This document shows, in pieces, positions 23,861-33,945 of a stretch of DNA of 45,974 nucleotides. The first letter of the stretch is position 1, and every line of letters starts with the position of its first letter. The stretch comes from Ruminococcus sp. (GTDB lineage: Bacteria; Bacillota_A; Clostridia; Oscillospirales; Ruminococcaceae), in contig JAFVAN010000009.1 in assembly GCA_017480485.1 (NCBI GenBank), positions 1 to 45,974 of the forward strand. The letters run 5' to 3'. A program made the position numbers and the translations under genes. Below the pieces are notes generated by a model. That model was not told where the DNA came from. It ran no database searches and worked only from the letters and a program-made list of their open reading frames with translations.

Positions 23861-24603
23861 AGCTTGCTGAGTATCACACAGCCTGTCTGAGTTACGGCTA
23901 TTGCGTGCTCAAAGTGAGCCGACCATTTGCCGTCCTGTGTTTTAACAGTCCAGCCGTCGGGCATTATCCTAATGGCTGCGGTGCCCATGTTTATCATCGG
24001 CTCGATGCACACCACCATGCCCGCCTGAAATTTGATACCTCTTCCGGCCTTGCCGAAGTTCGGTATCTCGGGGTCCTCGTGCATATCTCTTCCGAGACCG
24101 TGCCCAACGAACTCCCTTACCACCGAAAAGCCTCTGTCCTCGTTATACTTCTGGATAGCTGCGCCGATGTCGCCAACTCTTACGCCGGGCTTCACCATGC
24201 TGATGGCCAGCATAAGGCTCTCCTCGGTGGAGTCCAGCAGAGCCTGGACCTCGGGTGCTATCTTTCCGCAGGCAAAGGTCTTGCAGGCGTCGCCGTAATA
24301 GCCGTCGATATAGGCGCCCGTATCAACGGACACTATATCGCCCTCCTGGATCTTTCTTGATCCGGGTATCCCGTGGATGACCTCGTCATTCACAGAGATG
24401 CAGGCAGCGGCAGGGAAGCCATCATAGCCCTTGAAGCCCGGCTTTGCGCCGTGGGAGAGGAAATATCTTTCCACTACCTTATCAAGCTCCTTGGTGGTCA
24501 TTCCCGGGCGAAGAGCCTCACCCGCGGCCTGTATAGCGCCCGCGGTGATCTCTCCTGCTTTTCTCAGCTTTTCGATCTCTTTATTGGATTTGATACTGAT
24601 CAT
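23857..24603 (-). CDS. map: Methionine aminopeptidase, type I
   Basis: 248 residues. It removes the initiator Met from nascent chains. The five metal ligands are in place: Asp94 (VSVDTG), Asp105 (YYGDA), His168 (FVGHGLG), Glu201 (CIEPM) and Glu232 (FEH), with the substrate His77 in EVIHGIP. There is no N-terminal zinc-finger extension, as expected for bacteria. The gap from adk is 32 bp, and AGAAAGAAGCTAAGC precedes the start. Confidence 0.97.
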   Translation of the reverse strand: MISIKSNKEIEKLRKAGEITAGAIQAAGEALRPGMTTKELDKVVERYFLSHGAKPGFKGYDGFPAAACISVNDEVIHGIPGSRKIQEGDIVSVDTGAYIDGYYGDACKTFACGKIAPEVQALLDSTEESLMLAISMVKPGVRVGDIGAAIQKYNEDRGFSVVREFVGHGLGRDMHEDPEIPNFGKAGRGIKFQAGMVVCIEPMINMGTAAIRIMPDGWTVKTQDGKWSAHFEHAIAVTQTGCVILSKL

Positions 24604-24635
24604 GCTTAGCTTCTTTCTATCAGCCTTTTGCTGTA

Positions 24636-25268
24636 TCAGCCCTTAACAGCGGCGAGAGTCAGCTTGGAGGTATCCTCCACATTCTCCTGGCCCTCTACTG
24701 TAACGAGCTTGCCCTGAGCCTCGTAGTAATCCTTGAGGGGAGCGGTCTGCTCGTGATAGGTCTTGAGTCTTGAAAGAACGGTCTCGGGCTGGTCGTCCTT
24801 GCGGATAACGAGCTCATGGCCGCAGGCATCGCACACGCCCTCTACCTTGCTGGGCTTAAAGTCAACGTGGTAGGTAGCGCCGCAGTCGAGGCAAACTCTT
24901 CTGCCGCTGAGCCTCTGCTTGATGGTCTCGTCGGGAACGAAGATCTCAACGACCTTGTCGATCTGAACGCCCATGGCGTCCAGAGCCTCGGCCTGAGGAA
25001 CCGTTCTCGGGAAGCCGTCGAGTATAAAGCCGTTCTGTGCATCTGGCTCCTTGATCCTGTCCTTGAGGATGCCGATAACGATGTCATCGGAAACAAGGTC
25101 GCCCGCGTCCATTGCGGCCTTTGCCTTCAGTCCGTACTCGGTGCCTGCCTTAACGGCGGCGCGGAGCATATTGCCTGTAGAGATAGTCGGGATATTAAGT
25201 TCATTGCAGATAACTTCTGCCTGGGTGCCCTTGCCGGCACCGGGAGCGCCTAAAAGTATCAGATTCAT
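24636..25268 (-). CDS. adk: Adenylate kinase
   Basis: 210 residues. P-loop [10 protein letters not shown] at 7-16, NMP-binding region with TGNMLRAAV, and DGFPRT at 84-89. The lid contains a Cys4 zinc site (Cys126, 129, 146, 149), the form typical of Gram-positive bacteria. The enzyme balances ATP, ADP and AMP. Located between secY and map as in Bacillus and Clostridia. AAAGGAGTTAAGCT is the ribosome binding site. Confidence 0.97.
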   Translation of the reverse strand: MNLILLGAPGAGKGTQAEVICNELNIPTISTGNMLRAAVKAGTEYGLKAKAAMDAGDLVSDDIVIGILKDRIKEPDAQNGFILDGFPRTVPQAEALDAMGVQIDKVVEIFVPDETIKQRLSGRRVCLDCGATYHVDFKPSKVEGVCDACGHELVIRKDDQPETVLSRLKTYHEQTAPLKDYYEAQGKLVTVEGQENVEDTSKLTLAAVKG

Positions 25269-25284
25269 AGCTTAACTCCTTTTC

Positions 25285-26592
25285 TTATTCGAGGAAGCCT
25301 CTGTGATGACGCATCATCATCTGAGATTCCATGGTCCTTACCGTCTCCAGCGCAACGCTTACAACGATAAGTATCGAAGTGCCGCCCATTGCGATATTAA
25401 CGCCCGAGATCTTGCCGAAGATTATCGGGAAGATAGCGATTATTCCGAGGAAGATAGCGCCCACGAGGGTGATCTTGGAAAGGATCCTGCTGAAGTAGTC
25501 GCTGGTGGGCTTGCCGGGTCTGATACCGGGGACGCCGCCGTTGGACTGGCGCAGGTTGTTCGCGATCTCTACGGGGTTATACTGCATTGAAACATAGAAG
25601 TAATTAAATCCGATTATGAGCAGGAAGTACAGGCAGGCGTAGAAGGGGTGGGTATAGCTGAACCACTCCAGCAGCTTGTTATAGAAGCCTGTGCCGTCCT
25701 CTCTCGGCTTAATGAACATTTCGAGTGTCGAGGGCAGGGACATGAAGGCCATCGCAAAGATGATAGGAAGAACGCCGCTCATGCACACCTTGATGGGGAT
25801 GAAGGTGTTCTGTCCGCCGTACTGCTTTCTGCCGACAACTCTTTTCGCATACTGAATGGGTATACGTCTCTCACTCTCGTTCATAAAGATTATGAAGGCG
25901 ATCATGAGAATGAAGATCACGAGGATGATAGGAACGAGGATCATATACTTGGCCTCGCCTGTTTTCATCATCAGGATCAGGTTCCACACGGCGGAGGGGC
26001 CTCTTGCGATGATACCCGCGAACAGCAGCATAGAGATGCCGTTGCCGATACCCTTCTCGCTTATCTGGTCGCCGAGCCAGATGGTGAGCATCGAGCCTGC
26101 GACGAAGCAGATGAGGATTACTACCTCAGAGAACCATTTCTCCCAGCCGTCGTAGTAAACGAGAGCGTCTACCGAAGCGCTGCCGAGTGTCCTGTAGTAA
26201 GCCCAGCCCTGGAAAATAGAGATCGCCAGAGCGAGCCACTTAGTGATCTTGTTCAGCTTCTTTCTGCCCTCGGGGCCTTCCTTCGAGAGTCTCTCGAGGG
26301 GAGGAAGGGCGTAGGTAAGAAGCTGGATGATGATCTGTGCGTTGATATAGGGGCCTACCGAGAGGGCGAGGATGGTAGCCTTTCCGAAGTTACCGCCCGA
26401 GAGAACGTTGAGGTAGCTAAAGAAGTTACCGCTTGCGTTATTCGAGCTGAACCATGACGCGATAGCATCGGAGTTCAGGTAAGGAACGGGCACCGCGCCG
26501 CCTACTCTGTAGATGATGATGATGAATAATGTAAACAGAAGCTTCCTTCTCAGCTCCGGGACCTTCCAGGCATTACGGAACGTCTCTATCAT
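25285..26592 (-). CDS. secY: Protein translocase subunit SecY
   Basis: 435 residues with ten membrane helices, the channel of the Sec translocon. Diagnostic segments: MIETFRNAWKVPELRRKLLFTLFIIIIYRVGG at the N-terminus, the plug-region LNVLSGGNFGKATILALSVGPYINAQIIIQLL, and the cytoplasmic loop ESERRIPIQYAKRVVGRKQYGGQ that meets the ribosome and SecA. The start lies 2 bp after the rplO stop, so the two are coupled. The partner secG is at 8191. Confidence 0.97.
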   Translation of the reverse strand: MIETFRNAWKVPELRRKLLFTLFIIIIYRVGGAVPVPYLNSDAIASWFSSNNASGNFFSYLNVLSGGNFGKATILALSVGPYINAQIIIQLLTYALPPLERLSKEGPEGRKKLNKITKWLALAISIFQGWAYYRTLGSASVDALVYYDGWEKWFSEVVILICFVAGSMLTIWLGDQISEKGIGNGISMLLFAGIIARGPSAVWNLILMMKTGEAKYMILVPIILVIFILMIAFIIFMNESERRIPIQYAKRVVGRKQYGGQNTFIPIKVCMSGVLPIIFAMAFMSLPSTLEMFIKPREDGTGFYNKLLEWFSYTHPFYACLYFLLIIGFNYFYVSMQYNPVEIANNLRQSNGGVPGIRPGKPTSDYFSRILSKITLVGAIFLGIIAIFPIIFGKISGVNIAMGGTSILIVVSVALETVRTMESQMMMRHHRGFLE

Positions 26593-26594
26593 TA

Positions 26595-27035
26595 TTACAT
26601 CACCTCAGCCTTTCCGCCTGCCTTTTCGATCTTTTCCTTTGCAGAAGCGGAAAATGCTGCTGCCTTAACAGTAAGGCTCTTTGTAAGCTCTCCGTTTCCG
26701 AGAACTTTAACGCCGTCGAGCTCCTTCTTTACAAGGCCGCTTGCCTTGAGCAGCTCGGTATCTACGACTGTGCCGTCAACAAATCTTTCCAGATCGGAAA
26801 CATTTACAACGGAATACTTAGTAGCAAAAATGTTATTGAATCCGCGCTTAGGGATCCTTCGTGCCAGAGTGGTCTGGCCGCCCTCAAAGCCCGGCCTTAC
26901 GCCGCCGCCCGAACGAGCCTTCTGGCCCTTATGGCCCTTGCCTGCTGTCTTTCCCCAGCCGGAGCCGTGGCCTCTTCCAATTCTCTTGGAAGCGGACTTG
27001 CTGCCCTCGGCAGGTGATAATTCATGCAGTTTCAT
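26595..27035 (-). CDS. rplO: 50S ribosomal protein L15
   Basis: 146 residues. [44 protein letters not shown] is the classic Gly/Lys/Arg-rich N-terminus that threads into 23S rRNA; the C-terminal half is globular. It follows rpmD by 19 bp with CAAGGAGGTGCTAACAA. Confidence 0.97.
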   Translation of the reverse strand: MKLHELSPAEGSKSASKRIGRGHGSGWGKTAGKGHKGQKARSGGGVRPGFEGGQTTLARRIPKRGFNNIFATKYSVVNVSDLERFVDGTVVDTELLKASGLVKKELDGVKVLGNGELTKSLTVKAAAFSASAKEKIEKAGGKAEVM

Positions 27036-27054
27036 TTGTTAGCACCTCCTTGCT

Positions 27055-27234
27055 TTACGCTTCGGTCACCTTGATAAGGTGTGAAATGACCCTGATCTTG
27101 CCCTGTGTCTGAGCGTTATCGGGCTGCTCGGTCACATCACCGATCTTCTTCAGTCCAAGAGAATTGGCGGTCAGGACTTGCTTCTGCACCTTATTATTAA
27201 GGCTCTTGACCAGTTCGATCTTCAAGTTTGCCAT
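27055..27234 (-). CDS. rpmD: 50S ribosomal protein L30
   Basis: 59 residues: MANLKIELVKSL at the start, NSLGLKKIGDV in the middle and GKIRVISHLIKV at the end, all as in short bacterial L30. Found by reading the gap between rpsE and rplO. It follows rpsE by 13 bp, with GGAGGAGAAGGCA upstream. Confidence 0.96.
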   Translation of the reverse strand: MANLKIELVKSLNNKVQKQVLTANSLGLKKIGDVTEQPDNAQTQGKIRVISHLIKVTEA

Positions 27235-27247
27235 TGCCTTCTCCTCC

Positions 27248-27748
27248 TTAGCCTAAAATTTCCGCTGCGGTCTTTCCTCTCTTTGCAGCAACCTCATCAA
27301 GAGATTTAACTGATGCAAGACCATTTACTGTGGCTCTTACCACGTTGCAGGGATTATTGGAACGAAGCGACTTCGCTCTGATATCCTTGATGCCTGCGGC
27401 TTCTACAACTGCTCTCACAGTGCCGCCGGCGATGATTCCTGTACCTTCTGCGGCGGGCTTGAGAAGCACCTCACCCGCGCCGAACTTGCCGACGATCTCG
27501 TGGGGGATGGAGGTGCCCTTGAGAGAAACCTTTACAAGGTTCTTCTTAGCGTCCTCTATGCCCTTGCGGATCGCGTCGGGAACTTCGCTTGATTTACCGA
27601 TGCCGAAGCCTACGGTGCCGTTGCCGTCGCCGACAACTATCAGGGCCGAAAACTTCATGATACGGCCGCCCTTAACAGTCTTGGATACTCTGTTGATAGC
27701 GACTACCTTTTCGGTAAGCTCCATATTGGAAGCATCTATAATAGCCAA
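27248..27748 (-). CDS. rpsE: 30S ribosomal protein S5
   Basis: 166 residues. The N-terminal double-stranded-RNA-binding-like domain shows [51 protein letters not shown]. The C-terminal domain carries [34 protein letters not shown]5 lies at the mRNA entry site and influences accuracy. GGAGGGTATACTTTT is upstream. Confidence 0.97.
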   Translation of the reverse strand: MAIIDASNMELTEKVVAINRVSKTVKGGRIMKFSALIVVGDGNGTVGFGIGKSSEVPDAIRKGIEDAKKNLVKVSLKGTSIPHEIVGKFGAGEVLLKPAAEGTGIIAGGTVRAVVEAAGIKDIRAKSLRSNNPCNVVRATVNGLASVKSLDEVAAKRGKTAAEILG

Positions 27749-27762
27749 AAGTATACCCTCCT

Positions 27763-28122
27763 TTAGAACTTCAGTCCGCCTTCGCGGGCTCCGTCTGCCA
27801 ATTCTTGAACGCGGCCGTGATAGAGATATCCGCCTCTGTCGAACACGACATTCTCGATACCCTTATCCTGGGCTGCCTTAGCGATCATCTCGCCGACCTT
27901 GCGGGCGCCTTCCTTGTTGCCGCCGTTGCCCTCGAAGCCCTTGGACATAGAGGATGCTGCGCAAAGTGTAACGCCGTTTACGTCGTCAATGATCTGTGCA
28001 TATATATGCTTTGAGGAGCGGAATACATTCAGGCGGGGGCACTCGGGGGTACCGCTTACCTTGTTGCGGACTCTCTGGTGTCTTTTGATTCTTGCCTTCG
28101 CTCTGTCAAGCTTCTTCACCAT
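27763..28122 (-). CDS. rplR: 50S ribosomal protein L18
   Basis: 119 residues. Basic start ([41 protein letters not shown]) and [23 protein letters not shown] end are diagnostic. L18 binds 5S rRNA with L5. It follows rplF by 19 bp and precedes rpsE by 14 bp. Confidence 0.97.
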   Translation of the reverse strand: MVKKLDRAKARIKRHQRVRNKVSGTPECPRLNVFRSSKHIYAQIIDDVNGVTLCAASSMSKGFEGNGGNKEGARKVGEMIAKAAQDKGIENVVFDRGGYLYHGRVQELADGAREGGLKF

Positions 28123-28141
28123 AGTTATTCTCTCCTTTTAA

Positions 28142-28693
28142 TTACTTCTTGGCGCCCTTACCGGCCTTACCTTCCTTGCGGATGATATACTCACCGGTAT
28201 AGCGGATACCCTTGCCCTTATAAGGCTCAGGCGGACGCTTTTCGCGGATCTCGCAGGCGAACTGACCTACTGCCTGCTTGTCGATACCCGATACGACGAT
28301 CTGGTTCGGCTGGGGAACGTCTATCTTGATCCCGTTCGACTCAGGGATTATCACCTGATGCGAATAGCCGAGGTTCATAACAAGGTTATTGCCCTGCTTC
28401 TGAGCTCTGTAACCAACGCCGACGATCTCGAGTGTCTTCGAGAAGCCGTTTGTTACGCCCTCTACCATGTTATGGATGAGAGTTCTTGTAAGGCCGTGGA
28501 GGCTCTTGTGGAGCTTATCCTCACTGGGGCGAGCAACAGTTATAACTGCGCCCTCGACCTTGATTATCATATCCTTATTGAATTCCTTAGTCAATTCGCC
28601 CTTAGGTCCCTTGACTGTTACAACATTTCCGTCTGCAACAGTTACCGTTACTCCGGCAGGAACACTAATAGGCTTCAAACCGATTCTTGACAT
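28142..28693 (-). CDS. rplF: 50S ribosomal protein L6
   Basis: 183 residues, two repeated RNA-binding folds. [17 protein letters not shown] at the start and [28 protein letters not shown] at the end are the family hallmarks. L6 sits near the factor-binding site. GGAGGACTAATAT lies upstream. Confidence 0.97.
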   Translation of the reverse strand: MSRIGLKPISVPAGVTVTVADGNVVTVKGPKGELTKEFNKDMIIKVEGAVITVARPSEDKLHKSLHGLTRTLIHNMVEGVTNGFSKTLEIVGVGYRAQKQGNNLVMNLGYSHQVIIPESNGIKIDVPQPNQIVVSGIDKQAVGQFACEIREKRPPEPYKGKGIRYTGEYIIRKEGKAGKGAKK

Positions 28694-28706
28694 ATATTAG
28701 TCCTCC

Positions 28707-29105
28707 TTACCAAACAAATGCGAGAACTTCACCGCCGACGCCCAGCTCTCTTGCCTTCTTGTCGGTAACTACGCCCTTAGACGTAGAAACGATCGCGGTG
28801 CCGAGTCCCTTCATTACCTTAGGCATATCCTCGCAGCTGGAGTAGATCCTAAGACCGGGCTTGGAAACTCTTCTCAGCCCCGAGATAACGGGATTTCTGT
28901 TCTCATCGTACTTGAGAGTGATCCTGATTATACCCTGTTTACCGTCCTCTATGACCTTGAAGTCCTTCACATAGCCCTCGTCAACGAGGATCTGGGTGAT
29001 GGCCTTCTTCATATTCGATGCAGGAACGTCAACTGTTGCGTGCTTAGCTGTGCTTGCGTTACGGATCCTGGTAAGCAGGTCCGCGATAGTATCTGTGATT
29101 TGCAT
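28707..29105 (-). CDS. rpsH: 30S ribosomal protein S8
   Basis: 132 residues. [36 protein letters not shown] and the C-terminal [26 protein letters not shown] identify it. S8 binds the central domain of 16S rRNA and in E. coli represses the spc operon; no S8-like target was recognised here. GAGGTCAAAAGGC precedes the ATG. Confidence 0.97.
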   Translation of the reverse strand: MQITDTIADLLTRIRNASTAKHATVDVPASNMKKAITQILVDEGYVKDFKVIEDGKQGIIRITLKYDENRNPVISGLRRVSKPGLRIYSSCEDMPKVMKGLGTAIVSTSKGVVTDKKARELGVGGEVLAFVW

Positions 29106-29120
29106 GCCTTTTGACCTCCT

Positions 29121-29306
29121 TTACCAACTTGCCTTTTTAACGCCGGGGATCTGACCGTCATGAGCCAGCTCTCTGAAGCAGATACGGCAAACGCCGAACT
29201 TTCTCAGATATGCATGGGGTCTTCCGCAGATCTTGCATCTGTTGTAAGCGCGAGTGGAATACTTAGGCTTTGCCTGCTGCTTATTTATCATAGCCTTTTT
29301 AGCCAT
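29121..29306 (-). CDS. rpsN: 30S ribosomal protein S14, zinc type
   Basis: 61 residues, the short zinc-containing form. Cys24, Cys27, Cys40 and Cys43 (CKICG...CRIC) bind zinc. The end [11 protein letters not shown] is typical. It lies between rplE and rpsH as usual, with AGGAGGAAAAATAA upstream. Confidence 0.97.
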   Translation of the reverse strand: MAKKAMINKQQAKPKYSTRAYNRCKICGRPHAYLRKFGVCRICFRELAHDGQIPGVKKASW

Positions 29307-29325
29307 TTATTTTTCCTCCTCTTTC

Positions 29326-29868
29326 TTACTTTGCGAACGGAGCGCCCATGAGTGTGAGCAGCTCTTTTGCTTCTTCGTCGGTGTTAGCAGTAGTGATAAA
29401 GTTGATATCCATACCGCGAACCTTATCGATCTTGTCATACTCGATCTCAGGGAAGATCAGCTGCTCCTTGATGCCGGTGGAGTAGTTGCCTCTGCCGTCG
29501 AAGGAGTTGCCGTTGATGCCTCTGAAATCTCTTACACGAGGAAATGCAACGTTGAACAGTCTGTCAACGAACTCATACATTTTCTCGGCTCTGAGGGTCA
29601 CCTTTACGCCGATGATCTGGCCGTCGCGGAGCTTGAAGTTCGCAACGGACTTCTTGGCCTTACAGGTCACAGGTCTCTGGCCTGTGATCGCTGCCAGGTC
29701 TGCCATGATAGCGTCGATAACCTTCTTATTATCCTTATCAGCGCCGCAGCCGACATTTATTACGACCTTGTCGAGCTTCGGGATCTGCATAACGTTAGCG
29801 TAGCCGAACTTTTTCATCATAGCAGGAGCTACGGTGCTAACATAATATTCTTTAAGTCTTGCAGCCAT
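29326..29868 (-). CDS. rplE: 50S ribosomal protein L5
   Basis: 180 residues. [40 protein letters not shown] is diagnostic, as is [35 protein letters not shown]5 binds 5S rRNA and contacts the P-site tRNA. GGAGGAGAACTTACG lies before the start. Confidence 0.97.
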   Translation of the reverse strand: MAARLKEYYVSTVAPAMMKKFGYANVMQIPKLDKVVINVGCGADKDNKKVIDAIMADLAAITGQRPVTCKAKKSVANFKLRDGQIIGVKVTLRAEKMYEFVDRLFNVAFPRVRDFRGINGNSFDGRGNYSTGIKEQLIFPEIEYDKIDKVRGMDINFITTANTDEEAKELLTLMGAPFAK

Positions 29869-29887
29869 CGTAAGTTCTCCTCCTCAA

Positions 29888-30211
29888 TCAAAATTCTTCG
29901 CCGCAGCCTGCGTTCTTGCAGACTCTGACCTTTGTGCCGTCCTCAAGGACCTTATGAGCGATCCTTGTGGGCTTGCCGCACTTAGGGCAAACTGCCTGAA
30001 CCTTATCCGCGTACATAGCGGCCTCAGCCTGAACGATGCCGCCCTGCTGCTGAGCGTTTCTGGGCTTAACGTGCTTGGTGACCATGTTCAGGCCCTCAAC
30101 GATGACCTTTCTCTCCTTGGGAGCTACCTGGAGCACCTTGCCCTTCTTGCCCTTGTCCTTGCCCGAGATGATGACAACAGTGTCGCCTGTTTTAACGTGT
30201 ATCTTGTTCAT
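29888..30211 (-). CDS. rplX: 50S ribosomal protein L24
   Basis: 107 residues. The N-terminal KOW domain starts [40 protein letters not shown]. The C-terminus carries a zinc ribbon with Cys75, Cys78, Cys98 and Cys103, a form common in Clostridia. L24 starts 50S assembly. AGGAGGTGTCGTTAGA precedes the ATG. Confidence 0.97.
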   Translation of the reverse strand: MNKIHVKTGDTVVIISGKDKGKKGKVLQVAPKERKVIVEGLNMVTKHVKPRNAQQQGGIVQAEAAMYADKVQAVCPKCGKPTRIAHKVLEDGTKVRVCKNAGCGEEF

Positions 30212-30229
30212 TCTAACGACACCTCCTGA

Positions 30230-30598
30230 TCAAAGTACCTCGGGAGCGAGGGAGAGGATCTTGAGATAGTCCTTCTCGCGGAGCTCCTTGGCAACGGGCC
30301 CAAAAATACGGGTCCCTCTCGGGTTCTTGTCTTCCTTGATTATAACAGCAGCGTTCTCATCGAAGCGGATATATGTTCCGTCTGCTCTTCTGAGACCCTT
30401 TGCTGAACGAACGATTACTGCCTTTACAACATCGCCCTTCTTAACAACGCCGCCCGGTGTTACCTTCTTAACGGAAGCAACAACGACGTCACCGATGTTT
30501 GCATACTTTCTGCGTGTACCGCCGAGCACCCTGATGCACATAAGCTCCTTAGCTCCGGAGTTATCTGCTACCTTCAGGTAAGTCTGCATCTGTATCAC
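30230..30598 (-). CDS. rplN: 50S ribosomal protein L14
   Basis: 122 residues. [27 protein letters not shown] and SLAPEVL at the end are typical. L14 lies at the subunit interface and takes part in bridge B8. GAAAGGAGGAACGCACTGTG precedes the start. The 110-bp gap upstream separates the S10 and spc portions of the operon. Confidence 0.97.
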   Translation of the reverse strand: MIQMQTYLKVADNSGAKELMCIRVLGGTRRKYANIGDVVVASVKKVTPGGVVKKGDVVKAVIVRSAKGLRRADGTYIRFDENAAVIIKEDKNPRGTRIFGPVAKELREKDYLKILSLAPEVL

Positions 30599-30708
30599 AG
30601 TGCGTTCCTCCTTTCAGAACATTTAGATATCCAAGGCTGCGGCAGAGCGTCTCTGCCGTGTACCTTGTCATGAATTTTTTTGGAAAAAGCTTGGTGGTCT
30701 CTTGCAGC
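30599..30708 (-). other. Intergenic hairpin at the S10/spc junction
   Basis: On the minus strand CGGCAGA-GACGC-TCTGCCG (7-bp stem) inside outer arms CAAGG/CCTTG, located between rpsQ and rplN. There is no T run, so it is not a classical terminator. It falls where E. coli has separate S10 and spc operons, so it may be a processing or regulatory site. Confidence 0.5.
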
Positions 30709-30966
30709 TTACTTAGCCTGCTCGAGTACCTTTACAAGGCGCCATCTCTTATCCTTGGAGAGAGGACGGGTCTCCATAACCTCTACCTTGTCGCCGATCT
30801 TGCACACGTTCTCTTCGTCGTGGGCCTTCAGCTTAACTGTTCTCTTGATGATCTTCTTATACAGAGGGTGAGAAACGTTATCCTCGATGGCAACGACGAT
30901 GGTCTTATCCATCTTATCGGAAACTACCTTACCAACTCTGGTCTTTCTAAGATTTCTTTCGCTCAC
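30709..30966 (-). CDS. rpsQ: 30S ribosomal protein S17
   Basis: 85 residues. [75 protein letters not shown] contains every conserved S17 block. It binds 16S rRNA early in assembly. AAGGGAGGATCTACT lies upstream. Last gene of the S10 portion. Confidence 0.97.
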   Translation of the reverse strand: MSERNLRKTRVGKVVSDKMDKTIVVAIEDNVSHPLYKKIIKRTVKLKAHDEENVCKIGDKVEVMETRPLSKDKRWRLVKVLEQAK

Positions 30967-30986
30967 AGTAGATCCTCCCTTCCGAA

Positions 30987-31181
30987 TTACTGAACGGACT
31001 CTTGCTTACGAAGGAATGTCTTTACACGAGCAATATCCTTCTTAACAGCCTTCATTCGCATCGGGTTCTCCAACTGATTTACGGCGTGCTGGAAGCGAAG
31101 GTTAAAAAGCTCCTGCTTCAGCTCTGCGAGCTTCTCGTTGAGCTCTGCTGCTGACATATCCTTGATCTCATTTGCTTTCAT
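30987..31181 (-). CDS. rpmC: 50S ribosomal protein L29
   Basis: 64 residues forming two helices: [58 protein letters not shown]29 is near the tunnel exit and the SRP docking site. Its ATG shares one base with the rplP stop codon, so the two are translationally coupled. Confidence 0.97.
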   Translation of the reverse strand: MKANEIKDMSAAELNEKLAELKQELFNLRFQHAVNQLENPMRMKAVKKDIARVKTFLRKQESVQ

Positions 31182-31612
31182 TATTGCTCACCACCCGTTT
31201 CAACAGTTTCTTTTTTGACAAACTTGCACTTGATAGGAAGCTTATGCATTGCAAGACGCATAGCCTCTCTTGCGGTCTCCTCGGGAACGCCTGCGATCTC
31301 GAACATTACGCGGCCGGGCTTAACAACGGCTACCCAATACTCGGGAGATCCTTTACCGGAACCCATTCGAGTCTCGGCGGGCTTCTCTGTTACAGGCTTG
31401 TCGGGGAATATCTTGATCCAAACCTGACCGCCACGCTTGATGTATCTTGTCATAGCGATACGGGCGGCCTCGATCTGGTTCGAGGTGATCCATGCAGGCT
31501 GGAGTGCCTGGAGGCCGAAATCACCGTAGGTGACCTTGTTGCCTCTGGTGGCCTTGCCCTTAAGGCGGCCTCTCTGTACTCTTCTGTACTTAACTCTCTT
31601 TGGAAGCAGCAT
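31181..31612 (-). CDS. rplP: 50S ribosomal protein L16
   Basis: 143 residues. [75 protein letters not shown] is diagnostic. L16 shapes the A site for tRNA. The start overlaps the rpsC stop by one base; the C-terminal tail is slightly acidic. Confidence 0.97.
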   Translation of the reverse strand: MLLPKRVKYRRVQRGRLKGKATRGNKVTYGDFGLQALQPAWITSNQIEAARIAMTRYIKRGGQVWIKIFPDKPVTEKPAETRMGSGKGSPEYWVAVVKPGRVMFEIAGVPEETAREAMRLAMHKLPIKCKFVKKETVETGGEQ

Positions 31613-32430
31613 TATACGTTACCTCCTTCTCTTTTCATAGCGCGAGCCTTATTGAAGTCTCTGCGGTTGTCTCTCGACCTGTCGTTCTGACGGGGCCTGC
31701 GCTTTCTGTCGTTTCTGTCGCCGGTGTCCTTCCTGTCGGAAGCGGCTACCTGACCCTTGAGCACCTCACCGCGGTATACCCAGACCTTGATGCCAAGGCG
31801 GCCGTAGGTGGTGTGTGCCTCTGCTGTGCCGTAGTCGATATCGGCTCTGATGGTCTGAAGCGGGATAGTACCCTCGTGGTAGGTCTCGCTTCTTGCGATC
31901 TCAGCGCCTGCAAGTCTGCCTGCGGCTCTTACCTTGATGCCCATTGCGCCAAGCTTCATAGCTCTGCCGATGGCCTGCTTCATAGCTCTTCTGAAGGAAA
32001 CTCTGTCCTCCAGATCGTGGGCGATCTTCTCAGCGATGAGCTGAGCGTTGATATCGGGCTGCTTTACCTCAACGATGTTGATAGCGACCTTCTTGCCGAT
32101 CTTCTTTTCGATGTCGGCGCGGATCTTCTCGATAGCGGCGCCCTTCTGGCCGATAACAAGGCCGGGCTTAGCGCAGTGGATGTGGATCTTGACTCTCTGT
32201 CCACCGTCGCTGTCACTGTATCTTTCGATCTCGATCTTGGGAACGCCTGCATAAACGCACTTGTCGCTGTCGTTCTTCGAGCGTCTGTTAAGAGTCTTCA
32301 TAACGTACTCGCGGATGTTGTAGTCCTCAACGAGAGTGTCGCCGAAAGTGCTCTTATCTGCAAACCAGCGCGAATCCCAATCCTTGATCACACCGACTCT
32401 CAGTCCGTGTGGATTAACTTTCTGGCCCAT
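31612..32430 (-). CDS. rpsC: 30S ribosomal protein S3, with a basic C-terminal tail
   Basis: 272 residues, about 50 more than the common form. The KH domain shows [27 protein letters not shown], and the body is normal to [11 protein letters not shown]. After about residue 220 there is a tail rich in Arg, Asp and Lys ([27 protein letters not shown]), probably disordered and RNA-binding. Similar tails occur in some Clostridia. S3 unwinds mRNA at the entry channel. GGAGGTTTATT precedes the ATG. Confidence 0.96.
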   Translation of the reverse strand: MGQKVNPHGLRVGVIKDWDSRWFADKSTFGDTLVEDYNIREYVMKTLNRRSKNDSDKCVYAGVPKIEIERYSDSDGGQRVKIHIHCAKPGLVIGQKGAAIEKIRADIEKKIGKKVAINIVEVKQPDINAQLIAEKIAHDLEDRVSFRRAMKQAIGRAMKLGAMGIKVRAAGRLAGAEIARSETYHEGTIPLQTIRADIDYGTAEAHTTYGRLGIKVWVYRGEVLKGQVAASDRKDTGDRNDRKRRPRQNDRSRDNRRDFNKARAMKREGGNV

Positions 32431-32450
32431 AATAAACCTCCTCTTTCAGC

Positions 32451-32786
32451 TTATTCTTTCTCTTTGAGAACCACGGTAACGTGTGAAGTTCTCTTGAGTA
32501 TCCTGTAGGCTCTGCCCTGTGCTCTCGGCATGATCCTCTTCATAGTCCGGCCGGGGCAAACGTAGCACTCTGCAACATAGAGGTTATCCTTATCCATGTT
32601 GTGATTGTTCTCTGCGTTTGCGGCAGCGGACTTGAGAAGCTTCTCAAGATATTCACAAGCAGCCTTGGGTGTGTGCTTTACCGTCGCCATAGCGACCTCG
32701 TAATCCTTGCCTCTGATCAGATCAAGAACGATCTGTACCTTGCGGGGGGAGATACGAGCGTTTCTAAGAATTGCCTTTGCTTCCAT
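32451..32786 (-). CDS. rplV: 50S ribosomal protein L22
   Basis: 111 residues. [32 protein letters not shown] and [24 protein letters not shown] are the family signatures; the beta hairpin lines the exit tunnel near macrolide sites. GGAGGAGTAGAG lies before the start. Confidence 0.97.
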   Translation of the reverse strand: MEAKAILRNARISPRKVQIVLDLIRGKDYEVAMATVKHTPKAACEYLEKLLKSAAANAENNHNMDKDNLYVAECYVCPGRTMKRIMPRAQGRAYRILKRTSHVTVVLKEKE

Positions 32787-32804
32787 CTCTACTCCTCCTT
32801 CCGC

Positions 32805-33089
32805 TTACTTCTTGCCGTTGTTAGAGGTCTTGGAGCCCGCATGGCCCTTGAAGGTCCTTGTGGGAGCGAACTCGCCCAGCTTGTGGCCTACCATATCCTC
32901 TGTCACATATACAGGAACGTGCTTGCGGCCGTCATGTACTGCGAAGGTGTGGCCAACGAACTGAGGGAAGATGGTGGAGGCTCTGCTCCAGGTCTTAACG
33001 ACCTTCTTCTCTCCTGCCTCATTCATAGCGGTAACTTTCTTCATAAGGGACTCTTCGACGAAGGGGCCCTTCTTGATGCTTCTGCTCAT
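32805..33089 (-). CDS. rpsS: 30S ribosomal protein S19
   Basis: 94 residues: [19 protein letters not shown], then [49 protein letters not shown]19 pairs with S13 in the 30S head. GGAGGCAGATGAATA lies upstream. Confidence 0.97.
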   Translation of the reverse strand: MSRSIKKGPFVEESLMKKVTAMNEAGEKKVVKTWSRASTIFPQFVGHTFAVHDGRKHVPVYVTEDMVGHKLGEFAPTRTFKGHAGSKTSNNGKK

Positions 33090-33111
33090 TATTCATCTGC
33101 CTCCTTTCGCC

Positions 33112-33945
33112 TTACTTGCCGTTTCTGCGCTTAACAATGAACTTATCAGATCTGTTATGCTTAGCGCGGGTCTTGTAGCCGAGTGTGGGCTTGCCCCAAG
33201 GGGTAACAGGACCGGGACGGCCGACAGGCGATTTACCTTCACCACCGCCGTGAGGGTGGTCGCAGGGGTTCATTACCGAACCGCGGACGGTAGGTCTCCA
33301 GCCCATGTGGCGCTTTCTTCCTGCCTTACCGATATTAACGTTCTCGTGGTCGATATTTCCAACCTGGCCGATGGTAGCCATGCAGATGATGGGCACCTTT
33401 CTCATTTCGCCGGAGGGGAGTCTGATGAGGGCATACTTTTCTTCCTTACCCATCAGCTGAGCCATGTTGCCGGCAGATCTTACGAGCTGAGCGCCCTTTC
33501 CGGGATAGAGCTCGATGTTGTGGATGAAGGTACCAACAGGGATGTTCTCGAGAGGAAGGGCGTTGCCGGGCTTGATGTCGGCGTCGGCGCCAGCTCTTAC
33601 AACATCGCCGACCTTGAGGCCGTTGGGAGCGATGATGTATCTCTTCTCGCCGTCCTCATACTCAACGAGGGCGATGAAAGCGGATCTGTTAGGATCGTAC
33701 TCCAGTGTCTGAACGGTTGCGTTCATACCGAGCTTGTTTCTCTTGAAATCAATTACGCGGTACTTTCTTCTTACGCCGCCGCCTCTGTGGCGAACGGTGA
33801 TCCTGCCGTAGCTGTTTCTGCCGGACTTCTTGTCCATAGGCTCGAGCAGCGACTTGCAGGGAGCGACCTTAGAGAGCCCCGAGTAGTCGGTAACTGTCAT
33901 ACCTCTTCTGCCGGGGGTCGTAGGCTTGTAGCTCTTTATTGCCAT
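33112..33945 (-). CDS. rplB: 50S ribosomal protein L2
   Basis: 277 residues. The C-terminus carries the essential peptidyl-transferase region [40 protein letters not shown], and the N-terminus [16 protein letters not shown] is canonical. GGAGTGAATCAATA precedes the ATG. It is separated from rplW by 273 bp, an unusual gap treated separately. Confidence 0.97.
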   Translation of the reverse strand: MAIKSYKPTTPGRRGMTVTDYSGLSKVAPCKSLLEPMDKKSGRNSYGRITVRHRGGGVRRKYRVIDFKRNKLGMNATVQTLEYDPNRSAFIALVEYEDGEKRYIIAPNGLKVGDVVRAGADADIKPGNALPLENIPVGTFIHNIELYPGKGAQLVRSAGNMAQLMGKEEKYALIRLPSGEMRKVPIICMATIGQVGNIDHENVNIGKAGRKRHMGWRPTVRGSVMNPCDHPHGGGEGKSPVGRPGPVTPWGKPTLGYKTRAKHNRSDKFIVKRRNGK

